Shown here: positions 22,648-30,118 of the stretch, piece by piece
Numbering within the stretch: position 1 is the stretch's first letter
Layout of the letters: every line of letters starts with the position of its first letter
Source of the DNA: Actinomycetes bacterium
Lineage (GTDB): Bacteria > Actinomycetota > Acidimicrobiia > Acidimicrobiales > Acidimicrobiaceae
Direction of reading: 5' to 3'
Length of the DNA: 51,151 nucleotides
NCBI GenBank assembly: GCA_021850605.1
Contig: JAJZLQ010000040.1
Coordinates: 1-51,151, forward strand
Made by a program: the position numbers and the translations under genes
Notes under the pieces: model-generated
What the model saw: only the letters and a program-made list of their open reading frames with translations
What the model was told of the DNA's origin: nothing
Databases searched by the model: none

Positions 22648-23277
22648 CTACTTCTTGGACGACTGGTAGTAAGGATTGGTGCCGGATAGGTGGTCCGTGA
22701 CGTCGATCACCTCCGTGATCTCGGGTGCACCTTCGCGGATCGAGACCTCGATACCCTGGGAGAGAGTCACCGCGGCAAGGCCACATCCTTGGCAACCGCC
22801 GGATAGGCGCACGAAAGCGGTGCTTCCGGTTACGCCGACCAGGTCGGCGCGGCCTCCATGGCTGGCGATTGCCGGGTTAACCTCGTCTGCCAGGATCGCG
22901 ATTATGCGTTCCGCCAGCTCTCCTTCGAGGGTCGCGTCCTCAAAGCCCTCCGGAGCGCCTGGCGCCGAAGGCGGAGAGTTCGGATTGATGATCACCAAGC
23001 CGCCGTCGTCGGAACTGACCTCCAGGCGGCTTCCTCGGAGACTATCGACGCTGGCCTGTGGAACCACGACACGAAGGCCGGGGGCGACATTTTCAACTAC
23101 GTCCAACAGGCCGGCGTCAGCCGCTGCCTGAAAGTAGACGTCGTAGTTGTAAGTAGTACCGTCCTGGCCTGCCACCTCGACCCATAGGGCAAGGCTCTCA
23201 GGATCCGACTCCTCAGCAAGAACCGACCTGACCAGCTCCTTGGCCTCTTCCGAGAGCTCCAAGACCATCTCAGCCAT
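22648..23277 (-). CDS. NfuA-type iron-sulfur carrier
   Basis: NfuA-type proteins carry a 4Fe-4S cluster between two subunits and deliver it to target apoproteins. The C-terminal NifU domain (about residues 110-185) contains Gly-Gly-Cys-Gln-Gly-Cys-Gly, the Cys-x2-Cys cluster site, preceded by the family's Asn-Pro-Ala-Ile-Ala-Ser-His-Gly-Gly. The N-terminal part (about 1-95) resembles a degenerate A-type (HesB-like) scaffold without its cysteines, as in E. coli NfuA. I chose ATG 23277 (209 residues), with AAAGG upstream, over a start 26 codons earlier. It is divergent from the ATP-grasp/radical SAM pair, whose second enzyme needs a 4Fe-4S cluster. Confidence 0.9.
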   Translation of the reverse strand: MAEMVLELSEEAKELVRSVLAEESDPESLALWVEVAGQDGTTYNYDVYFQAAADAGLLDVVENVAPGLRVVVPQASVDSLRGSRLEVSSDDGGLVIINPNSPPSAPGAPEGFEDATLEGELAERIIAILADEVNPAIASHGGRADLVGVTGSTAFVRLSGGCQGCGLAAVTLSQGIEVSIREGAPEITEVIDVTDHLSGTNPYYQSSKK

Positions 23278-23335
23278 ACCAACCAACCTTTCGTCGCCGA
23301 CACACCTCGAAGTCCGGCTCGCTTCTCTAACTACA

Positions 23336-24589
23336 ATGATAGGTGCATTGGACAAATTGCTTTTGGTGGTGCCCTCTAATACGTACCGCGCCCAACGCTT
23401 CCTGGAGGCTGCGCGCAGGCTAGGAGTCCAGGTCGCGATAGCGACGGATTCGGAGATGCGCGCGCCCGACCACCTCGGAATGGTCTTTGACCGCCTGGAC
23501 TTCTGCGATGCCCCCTCGGCCGCAGAGGAGCTTGCCTCGCTCGCGCGCAGCTATGGAATAAACCATGCTTTGGCAATCGACGAGGGGGGCGTGGAGATTG
23601 CGGCTCTCACCAACGCGAGCCTTACGGGGAGTGGCCAGGGCCTCGAGGGCATTCTCGCGACTCGGGACAAGGCGGGGCTTCGAACGGCACTCTCCGCCGC
23701 CGAAATTCCCCAACCCAGGTGGGTCAGACTTCCGGCGGCAGACTCTTCGGACCACGCGGCGCTGAGGGACATTGGATTCCCGTTAGTGGTCAAGCCAACC
23801 AAGGGATCCGGATCCATAGGCGTCACCCTCGCTCGGAATCAAAATGAACTTGCCCGTTCTGTGGAGATAGCAAGGGCCGCAGGGGAGAAGATGAAGACCC
23901 CCGGGAACGAGATCCTCGCCGAGGAATACATCGATGGCGACGAGTACGCGGTCGAAGGCATGATCATCCACGGAGCGATGAATGTGCTGGCAATCTTCGA
24001 AAAGCCCGACCCCCTTGTCGGCCCCGTCTTTGCCGAAACAATCTACGTAACGCCGCCGAGAGCAAGCGGGCCCACCACCGAGGCCATCGTGGCAACCGTT
24101 TCAGCGGTGGCGCGCGCCCTCTCCCTGCCTGACGGCCCGGTGCACGCGGAGGTACGAGTGGGCTCCGATGGAAGGTGCGTTCCCATCGACGTCGCGGCGC
24201 GATCCATCGGGGGGCATTGCTCGGATGCGCTCTCCTTTGCATTCTCCACAACCCTGGAGGAGTTGATACTGGCTAATGCAATGGGCCAGGAGTTGAGTTC
24301 CACTGATCGAGAACGCCAGGCCTCGGGGGTCTTCATGATCCCGGTCGAGGCGCGTGGGGTGCTGCGTGCGGTATCCGGCGTCCAGGAAGCATCGCGCTTG
24401 CGGTTTGTGAACGGAGTCGAGGTCACGGTCCCGGTTGGAACGCCCGTAACGCCACTCCCCTGGGACAACCGATACCTCGGCTTTATCTTCGCCAAAGCGC
24501 CGGGCTCCGGCGCCGTTGTGGCCGCGCTCAGGGAAGCTCGCAAGCTGCTGCACTTCGAGATCGACCCCGACGTCGCAGTGGACGCTTAG
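23336..24589 (+). CDS. ATP-grasp enzyme paired with a radical SAM protein
   Basis: This 417-residue member of the ATP-grasp superfamily has the order pre-ATP domain (about 1-95), ATP-binding lobes (about 100-310) and a C-terminal domain. Visible elements are the Val-Val-Lys-Pro-Thr-Lys-Gly-Ser-Gly-Ser nucleotide loop, Ala-Glu-Glu-Tyr-Ile-Asp-Gly-Asp-Glu-Tyr-Ala-Val-Glu, and the Mg-binding His-Ala-Glu-Val-Arg...Pro-Ile-Asp-Val-Ala-Ala-Arg-Ser-Ile-Gly-Gly-His region. These enzymes join a carboxylate to an amine, thiol or similar group with ATP. Start ATG 23336 is chosen because the family's first strand begins there. It ends 10 nt before the radical SAM gene, so a shared pathway is likely. The substrate is unknown. 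Confidence 0.88.
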   Translation: MIGALDKLLLVVPSNTYRAQRFLEAARRLGVQVAIATDSEMRAPDHLGMVFDRLDFCDAPSAAEELASLARSYGINHALAIDEGGVEIAALTNASLTGSGQGLEGILATRDKAGLRTALSAAEIPQPRWVRLPAADSSDHAALRDIGFPLVVKPTKGSGSIGVTLARNQNELARSVEIARAAGEKMKTPGNEILAEEYIDGDEYAVEGMIIHGAMNVLAIFEKPDPLVGPVFAETIYVTPPRASGPTTEAIVATVSAVARALSLPDGPVHAEVRVGSDGRCVPIDVAARSIGGHCSDALSFAFSTTLEELILANAMGQELSSTDRERQASGVFMIPVEARGVLRAVSGVQEASRLRFVNGVEVTVPVGTPVTPLPWDNRYLGFIFAKAPGSGAVVAALREARKLLHFEIDPDVAVDA

Positions 24590-24599
24590 GGTTTTTCTA

Positions 24600-26033
24600 A
24601 TGAAGGTTCTCATCGCGTCGCTATACGAATTGGGTCATCAGCCGCTCTCGAGCCTCGCCCTGGCCGGTTCCCTTGCGGCCGCCGGTCACGAAGCACAGGT
24701 CTTCGACTACGATCGGGCCGGCTCAGGTGACGTCCTCTCCGCTCTCAACGGTCACGATGCGCTGTTAATCTCTGTGCCGATGCACACTGCCAGCGCGATC
24801 GCGTTGGGCCTCATGGAGAAGGTATTCGACGAACTTCCCGATCTGCCAATTGCACTTTTCGGACTTTACGCAGTTAACCTTTCCCGCGCCGACCTCCCTC
24901 CATCGGTGGGCCTACTGGCCAGCGGAGAAACGGTCTCCGACGTAGTGGAATGGGTTGACCACCTTGGGCGGGAGGAAGGTTTCGGCGGAGACGCCAAATC
25001 AGTGACGCGCACTCGTGAGAGTCTCCAAATGGAGCCGGCCGTCCTGAACCGCTCCCTCCTCCCTCCTCTGGACGCATACGCCAAGCTGTCGGTCGGCGGT
25101 AATGAACGCCTTACGGGCTATACCGAAGCCTCTCGCGGGTGTATGCACACTTGCGCCCACTGTCCGGTTCCCACCGTGTACCAGGGACGCATCCGAATAA
25201 ACAAGCCCGAGTGGGTCCTGAAAGACATCGACCAGCTGGTGGGAATGGGGGCGGCGCACATTACCTTCGGGGATCCCGACTTCTTCAACGCCCCCGCTCA
25301 CTCGATGCGTATCCTGCGGGCCATGCACGGGTCTCACCCCGAATTGACTTTCGACGCCACGATCAAGGTCGAACACCTTCTGGAGCATCGGGAGCTCCTG
25401 CGGGAGCTGGCCGACCTGGGATGTGCCTTCATCGTCTCCGCCTTCGAACACACCTCGGAGGAGGTACTGGTGAAATTGCGCAAGGGGCACTCCCGTTCCC
25501 AAATGGCCGAGGCGGTGCGCGCATGCCGCGAGGTCGGGATCGAGCTGCGCCCCTCACTACTGCCATTCACGCCGTGGACATCACCCTCCGAAATCATCGA
25601 TCTGTTCGAGTTTGTCCATGACCAGGAGTTGATCGGCAACGTGGATCCGATCCAGTTCACTATCCGCCTCCTGGTGCCCGCGGGGTCCCTCCTGCTGGAC
25701 GAGCCCGCCACCCGGGGCCTTTTCCACGGTTCGGAAAGCGAGCCGCTTTCCTATGCCTGGCAATCACCATGGCCGGAACTCGACGCCCTGCAGGCCGAGC
25801 TTTCCTCCCGGCTTCCCGGCTGGCTTGAATCGTTGGCCAACTGGCAGATCTTCGAGCAAATGTACCGGCTTGCCTGCTCTTACCTGGGCTTTGTCGCGAA
25901 GGACTTCGATTACAGCCGGGAGCAGGAGCGGTCAGTTCCTAAGCTGACTGAGTCATGGTTCTGCTGTGCAGAGCCCGCCGAGACCATGGTCATAGCTCCC
26001 ATCAGGCTTTCTCGTCGCATCGCGGCCATTTAG
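24600..26033 (+). CDS. CCAEP-tail radical SAM protein with N-terminal B12-binding-like domain
   Basis: The 477-residue protein begins with a Rossmann-like domain resembling the cobalamin-binding domain (about 1-125; no clear Asp-x-His-x2-Gly ligand motif). The radical SAM domain has Cys181-x3-Cys185-x2-Cys188 in an Ala-Ser-Arg-Gly-Cys context, then Phe-Gly-Asp-Pro-Asp-Phe-Phe. The C-terminus contains Cys455-Cys456-Ala-Glu-Pro459, about 18 residues before the end. From memory, this is the defining tail of the CUAEP/CCAEP-tail radical SAM family, in which some members have selenocysteine at the second position; here both are Cys codons (TGC TGT). The ATG follows the ATP-grasp stop by 10 nt. The reaction is unknown. 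Confidence 0.87.
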   Translation: MKVLIASLYELGHQPLSSLALAGSLAAAGHEAQVFDYDRAGSGDVLSALNGHDALLISVPMHTASAIALGLMEKVFDELPDLPIALFGLYAVNLSRADLPPSVGLLASGETVSDVVEWVDHLGREEGFGGDAKSVTRTRESLQMEPAVLNRSLLPPLDAYAKLSVGGNERLTGYTEASRGCMHTCAHCPVPTVYQGRIRINKPEWVLKDIDQLVGMGAAHITFGDPDFFNAPAHSMRILRAMHGSHPELTFDATIKVEHLLEHRELLRELADLGCAFIVSAFEHTSEEVLVKLRKGHSRSQMAEAVRACREVGIELRPSLLPFTPWTSPSEIIDLFEFVHDQELIGNVDPIQFTIRLLVPAGSLLLDEPATRGLFHGSESEPLSYAWQSPWPELDALQAELSSRLPGWLESLANWQIFEQMYRLACSYLGFVAKDFDYSREQERSVPKLTESWFCCAEPAETMVIAPIRLSRRIAAI

Positions 26034-26060
26034 AACGACTACCGGCCACAAGGCGGACAT

Positions 26061-28124
26061 ATGGACGACCTACCATACCTGCGCGGTCTCACCGTCGAGC
26101 AGACCGAGGCGGTGACGGACCCGGCCCAACTGCTGTGCATCGTGGCCGGGCCCGGCAGCGGAAAAACAACCGTTCTAACTCGTCGCATCGCGTTTCGCGC
26201 CATGGACCCCGAGGTCTCTCCGAAGAACACGGTCGCGATCACCTTCACCAATCAGGCTGCCGACGAGCTGAAGTCCAGGCTCGCTGGGCTTTCCATGTAC
26301 GAGCTTCCATGGGTGGGTACGTTTCACAGCTTTGCCTTCCTCGTGCTACGGCGCTACCTGGAGGAACTGCGGCGGCCCGTGCCTCGGCTGATCACCTCCA
26401 AGACCCGGGCGGTGGCAGCAGCGGTGCGCGAGGATGCATCCCTACGACGCCACTTCGGCAAGGCCGGAGACGACGGTGGCCGACGGCTGGAAAGTTCGTT
26501 GGTAATCTCGGAGCTAACCAGGGAGATCGAGACCGCCAAGGCGAACATGGTGGCACCCGACGACTACGAGCGCTGGCACACGGCCAGCGGTCGAGATACG
26601 AGCCTCGACTCCCAGGCAATCGCCGCGGCGTGGCGATCGTACGAGCGCTTCAAGGCGGCGTCTCGCCAGATGGATTTCGACGACCTGATTGTTCGAGCCG
26701 AAGCGGCGCTTCGTGAAAACCCGGCATTCGCCCAGACAATCCGGTGGTGGTACAGGCACTTCTACGTCGACGAATTTCAGGACGTAAACGCCCAGCAGAT
26801 CGCCCTAATGAAGCAGCTCGTCGGCGCCAACCCCGACCTTTGCGTGGTGGGCGACCCAAAACAAGCAATCTACGCATGGAACGGGGCCCATCCTCGGCTG
26901 ATGCTCGAGTTCGATCGGGTCTTCGCGGGTGCCTCGTATCGCTATCTCAGGTCAAACTTCCGCTCCGTGGCGGAAATAGTGGACTTGGCCAACGCCGCGT
27001 CCGAGGAGTTCGCGGATCCCGCCATCGCTCTACATGGAGGCACCATCCATGCCAAGCGGCCCAGCGGCTCGCCGCCGCGACTCCACACCTTCGACTCCGC
27101 CGAGGCGGAAGCCACCTTTGTCGCCCGCCAGATCTACACCTCCATCGCCAATGGCGCCGCGCCTTCCTCGATCGCAGTGCTCGCACGCACGAATACCCTC
27201 TTGCCTCAGTATCAAGCCGCGCTCTCGGCTCTCGGGATCCACAATCATGTAGCCGGAACGGCGCAAATGGCCAACGACGGCTCACTCAAGGCGGCCATGG
27301 CCCACCTTCGCGAACTTCTCGGGGCAAGAGGACGACTCCAGGATGCATTGACCCATCTCGATGACCTCATTGACGAATACCGGCTTGACGGCACCGACGG
27401 CGGGGCGGCTGATTCACTCGGATACTTCCGGCAGATGGCGGTAGAAGCCCTCCGCAACGAACCTCGCATGGACTTGACCAGCTTCATCAGCTGGTTCAGG
27501 GTACGGGCTGCGGAAAGCGCCCACGCGAGCAAGCATGGGGTTACCCTCACAACTCTCCACCGCGCAAAGGGGCTGGAGTGGGAGATTGTCTACCTCGTAG
27601 CCATGGAACAAGGAGTACTCCCGCACGCCAAGTCGACCCAACCCGCTGCGTTGGAGGAGGAGAAGCGCCTCTTCTACGTAGGCATCACCCGGGCACGCGA
27701 TCACCTATACCTGACACTTGCGCGCAAGCGCGGTAAGGCGGAGCGCCAGCCATCCCCGTTCCTGGCCAACCTTGCCGGGCTCATCGAAGACGGGATTCCG
27801 CAAAGAGCTTCCAAACGGCGCGCCCTCGAATACATTCGCGCAAGCAAAGAGCGCCTCGGTTCAGCGGTGCCGGCGCCCCTGGAAACCGATCCCGTACTGG
27901 AGACCCTGAAGCTGTGGCGGCGTCGACGCGCGGCCGACCTTGGTGCTCCCGAGGAAATGCTGCTGCCCGACCGAACTCTCAGCTACCTGGCAGCCAACCT
28001 TCCCGTGAAACGCGACGATTTCGACGCCTGCCCGGGAATGTCGCAGGAGTTCCTGGCAGAGTACGCCGAGGTGCTACTCAAACTCATGAAGGCTTTGGCC
28101 AGGGCGCGAAAGGCGCGGCTTTAG
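26061..28124 (+). CDS. UvrD/PcrA-like superfamily 1 helicase
   Basis: This 687-residue DNA helicase unwinds DNA in the 3-prime to 5-prime direction during repair or replication. It has the SF1A motifs in order: Q motif (Leu-Thr-Val-Glu-Gln14), Walker A Ala-Gly-Pro-Gly-Ser-Gly-Lys35-Thr, motif Ia Thr-Phe-Thr-Asn-Gln-Ala-Ala, motif II Asp-Glu-Phe-Gln-Asp near 237-241, motif III Val-Val-Gly-Asp-Pro-Lys-Gln-Ala-Ile-Tyr, motif V Thr-Leu-His-Arg-Ala-Lys-Gly-Leu-Glu-Trp and motif VI Val-Gly-Ile-Thr-Arg-Ala-Arg. It also has a C-terminal extension of about 100 residues that could be an HRDC-like domain. It follows the radical SAM gene by 27 nt on the same strand. It ends 2 nt from the convergent thioesterase gene. 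Confidence 0.92.
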   Translation: MDDLPYLRGLTVEQTEAVTDPAQLLCIVAGPGSGKTTVLTRRIAFRAMDPEVSPKNTVAITFTNQAADELKSRLAGLSMYELPWVGTFHSFAFLVLRRYLEELRRPVPRLITSKTRAVAAAVREDASLRRHFGKAGDDGGRRLESSLVISELTREIETAKANMVAPDDYERWHTASGRDTSLDSQAIAAAWRSYERFKAASRQMDFDDLIVRAEAALRENPAFAQTIRWWYRHFYVDEFQDVNAQQIALMKQLVGANPDLCVVGDPKQAIYAWNGAHPRLMLEFDRVFAGASYRYLRSNFRSVAEIVDLANAASEEFADPAIALHGGTIHAKRPSGSPPRLHTFDSAEAEATFVARQIYTSIANGAAPSSIAVLARTNTLLPQYQAALSALGIHNHVAGTAQMANDGSLKAAMAHLRELLGARGRLQDALTHLDDLIDEYRLDGTDGGAADSLGYFRQMAVEALRNEPRMDLTSFISWFRVRAAESAHASKHGVTLTTLHRAKGLEWEIVYLVAMEQGVLPHAKSTQPAALEEEKRLFYVGITRARDHLYLTLARKRGKAERQPSPFLANLAGLIEDGIPQRASKRRALEYIRASKERLGSAVPAPLETDPVLETLKLWRRRRAADLGAPEEMLLPDRTLSYLAANLPVKRDDFDACPGMSQEFLAEYAEVLLKLMKALARARKARL

Positions 28125-28126
28125 CT

Positions 28127-28825
28127 CTAGCGTGCCTCGGCGCGCCGTTGCCGATCGGCGGCAAGTTCGGCCAGACGGGTGAAGTCGACCGAAATAAAAA
28201 GTGCCTCCGCCTCCGCGGTCAAAAGATCACCTGCGTAGCAAGTGCCGGTGGTAAAAACTTTGCGGCCCTCGCGGCGTTCTATACGGCCCTCGAAGCGCAG
28301 TGGCATACCCCATGGCGTCGGCTTGCGGTAGTTCACCGTCAGCCGCGCGGTCATTCCCGGGGCGCCGCTCATACCCTGGGCAAGACCTAGCACTTCATCG
28401 AAAGCCGCGGCCAGATAACCTCCGTGGACGTTTCCGGGAGGCCCTTCGTAGGCGGAGGCGAAGGTGACGTTGCCGACGACCACGGCAGCGCCGTTGCCAT
28501 CGTGCTCCAGCGAGAGCTCCACCGGCGGGGCAAGCGGGTTCGAGGCCCCGGAAATCGGGGAGAAGTCCAGGAAGCCACCGTTCCCGCCGGCATTGGCAGC
28601 CTCTGCAAAGCCCTCGTAGTCACGTCCCGACGGGAAGCTGCCAATCGAGTCGGCAACCGCCTCGATCTGCTGGGCGATTACCGCAAGCACGTCGGTAGGC
28701 GCCTTGGAGTCGACCACCGAGTCGATGATACGCCGCGTCGCCGTCCCGATTCGGCGCAACTGCGCACGGCGCACAGGATCCCCCGGAGCGGTCATCCGCT
28801 CGATCCACCTGTTTTCGTTGGCCAT
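28127..28825 (-). CDS. PaaI-like hotdog thioesterase
   Basis: The 232-residue protein carries a C-terminal 4HBT hotdog domain (about 100-220) with the Gly-Asn-Val-His-Gly-Gly-Tyr-Leu-Ala-Ala-Ala-Phe-Asp-Glu segment (near 132-145), in which His-Gly-Gly and the following Asp fit acyl-CoA thioesterases of the PaaI/THEM4 kind. The N-terminal 95 residues are helical and do not belong to the core fold. Thioester hydrolysis of an acyl-CoA is the likely reaction; the substrate is not evident. It follows xthA by 9 nt and may share its transcript. Confidence 0.78.
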   Translation of the reverse strand: MANENRWIERMTAPGDPVRRAQLRRIGTATRRIIDSVVDSKAPTDVLAVIAQQIEAVADSIGSFPSGRDYEGFAEAANAGGNGGFLDFSPISGASNPLAPPVELSLEHDGNGAAVVVGNVTFASAYEGPPGNVHGGYLAAAFDEVLGLAQGMSGAPGMTARLTVNYRKPTPWGMPLRFEGRIERREGRKVFTTGTCYAGDLLTAEAEALFISVDFTRLAELAADRQRRAEAR

Positions 28826-28834
28826 CTTCGCTCC

Positions 28835-29608
28835 TTATTCGATTTCCAGGCCGGCCAGCACGGGCGCGTGGTCCGAGGGCCCGGGGCCCTTGCGCTCGTT
28901 CCTGTCGATCACGGCCCACGACAGTTCGTTGGCCACCGCATGGCTTCCTATCAGCAGGTCGATCCGCATCCCTTGCCGCTTGTGAAAAGACCCTCCGCGG
29001 TAGTCCCACCACGAGAAAAGACCGTCCTCCTGGTGTTGAGCGCGGAACAGATCGACCATGCCCAGTTGATAGATCCCGGCCAGCGCTTCACGCTCAGCGA
29101 GGGAAACATGGGTTGCGCCTTCAAAGGCCGCCGGGCTCCACACATCACGGTCGTCGAAGGCGATGTTGAAGTCCCCGCCCAGCACCAGGCGCTCCTGGTG
29201 CGCGAGCTCCTTGCGAGCGGTGCCCGCCAACGCCCTCAGCCATTCGAGCTTGTACCGGTAGTGGTCGGAATCAAGGGACCGCCCGTTGGGGATGTACAGA
29301 GAAAAAACCCTGAGCGGCCCGCAAGTCGCGCCAACCGCGCGTGCCTCGCCGCCGGGTTCATCCTCCAGGCCCCGCACAGGGTCGACGATCCCCACCTTGG
29401 AAAGGATCGCAACCCCGTTCCACTGACCTTGGCCGAAGTGGACCGACTCGTAGCCTGCCCCGGCGAAGATGGCAGCCGGGAAGGCCGCGTCGGTGAGCTT
29501 GGTCTCCTGCAGGCATACCACATCGGGTGCCGCCCGCTCCAGCCACGAGAGCACGCGATCCAGGCGTGCCTTGAGCGAATTCACGTTCCAGGTTGCAACG
29601 GTCAACAT
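28835..29608 (-). CDS. xthA: exodeoxyribonuclease III / AP endonuclease
   Basis: This Mg-dependent base-excision-repair nuclease incises at abasic sites and trims 3-prime ends. The 257-residue product has the family motifs in order: Thr-Trp-Asn-Val-Asn-Ser-Leu at the start, Leu-Gln-Glu-Thr-Lys (Glu metal ligand), Trp-Asn-Gly-Val-Ala, Gly-Gly-Asp-Phe-Asn-Ile-Ala, Met-Arg-Ile-Asp-Leu-Leu and Ser-Asp-His-Ala-Pro-Val at the end. Length matches the ExoIII type. It lies between fabZ (33-nt gap) and the thioesterase gene (9-nt gap). Confidence 0.94.
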   Translation of the reverse strand: MLTVATWNVNSLKARLDRVLSWLERAAPDVVCLQETKLTDAAFPAAIFAGAGYESVHFGQGQWNGVAILSKVGIVDPVRGLEDEPGGEARAVGATCGPLRVFSLYIPNGRSLDSDHYRYKLEWLRALAGTARKELAHQERLVLGGDFNIAFDDRDVWSPAAFEGATHVSLAEREALAGIYQLGMVDLFRAQHQEDGLFSWWDYRGGSFHKRQGMRIDLLIGSHAVANELSWAVIDRNERKGPGPSDHAPVLAGLEIE

Positions 29609-29641
29609 TTCGCAGCCGCCATCCCGGATGTGAGGACGGCT

Positions 29642-30058
29642 CTAAGCATCGGCGATGATGAACATGATGTCCACCTCTGCGCTCACAGCGCCGCCTACGC
29701 TCGCACGGCCGTGGCCCTTGCCTGCTCTTGCAGATAATCTCACGAGCTCGACTTCAAGGTCGACCACTTCGCCGGGCACGACCTGACGCCTGAATCGTGC
29801 CTGATCTATGCCGCCAAACAGGGGGAGCTTGCCCTTGTATCGCACATCTGCCAGGACGGCACATGCCCCCAATTGGGCAATCGATTCGACCTGCAGAACG
29901 CCCGGGAGGGTCGGCCTCCCCGGGAAGTGGCCGGCGAAGAAATCCTCCTTGCCGGTCAAGCGCCAAAGGCCGCGCGCGTACTCCCCTGGCCGTAGCTCCG
30001 TGATCTCGTCGACGAGGAGAAACGGGGGGCGGTGCGGGATGAGTTCTTCTGGTTTCAC
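29642..30058 (-). CDS. fabZ: FabZ-type 3-hydroxyacyl-ACP dehydratase
   Basis: This hotdog enzyme removes water from 3-hydroxyacyl-ACP in fatty acid synthesis. The 138-residue product has His-Arg-Pro-Pro-Phe-Leu-Leu-Val-Asp near the start and the active-site segment Gly-His44-Phe-Pro-Gly-Arg-Pro-Thr-Leu-Pro-Gly-Val-Leu with Glu58, the classical FabZ His/Glu pair. The later Gly-Ile-Asp-Gln-Ala-Arg-Phe-Arg-Arg matches the usual Gly-x-Asp-x-Ala-Arg-Phe-Arg. It follows kgd by 60 nt on the same strand. Many actinobacteria use a type I FAS, so FabZ hints at a type II system in this organism. Confidence 0.93.
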   Translation of the reverse strand: MKPEELIPHRPPFLLVDEITELRPGEYARGLWRLTGKEDFFAGHFPGRPTLPGVLQVESIAQLGACAVLADVRYKGKLPLFGGIDQARFRRQVVPGEVVDLEVELVRLSARAGKGHGRASVGGAVSAEVDIMFIIADA

Positions 30059-30118
30059 GCCTAAAGATTAGAAGAGGGCAAGCGACTCAACGGTCCCCGG
30101 CACCGCTCCCGGGCTTCG

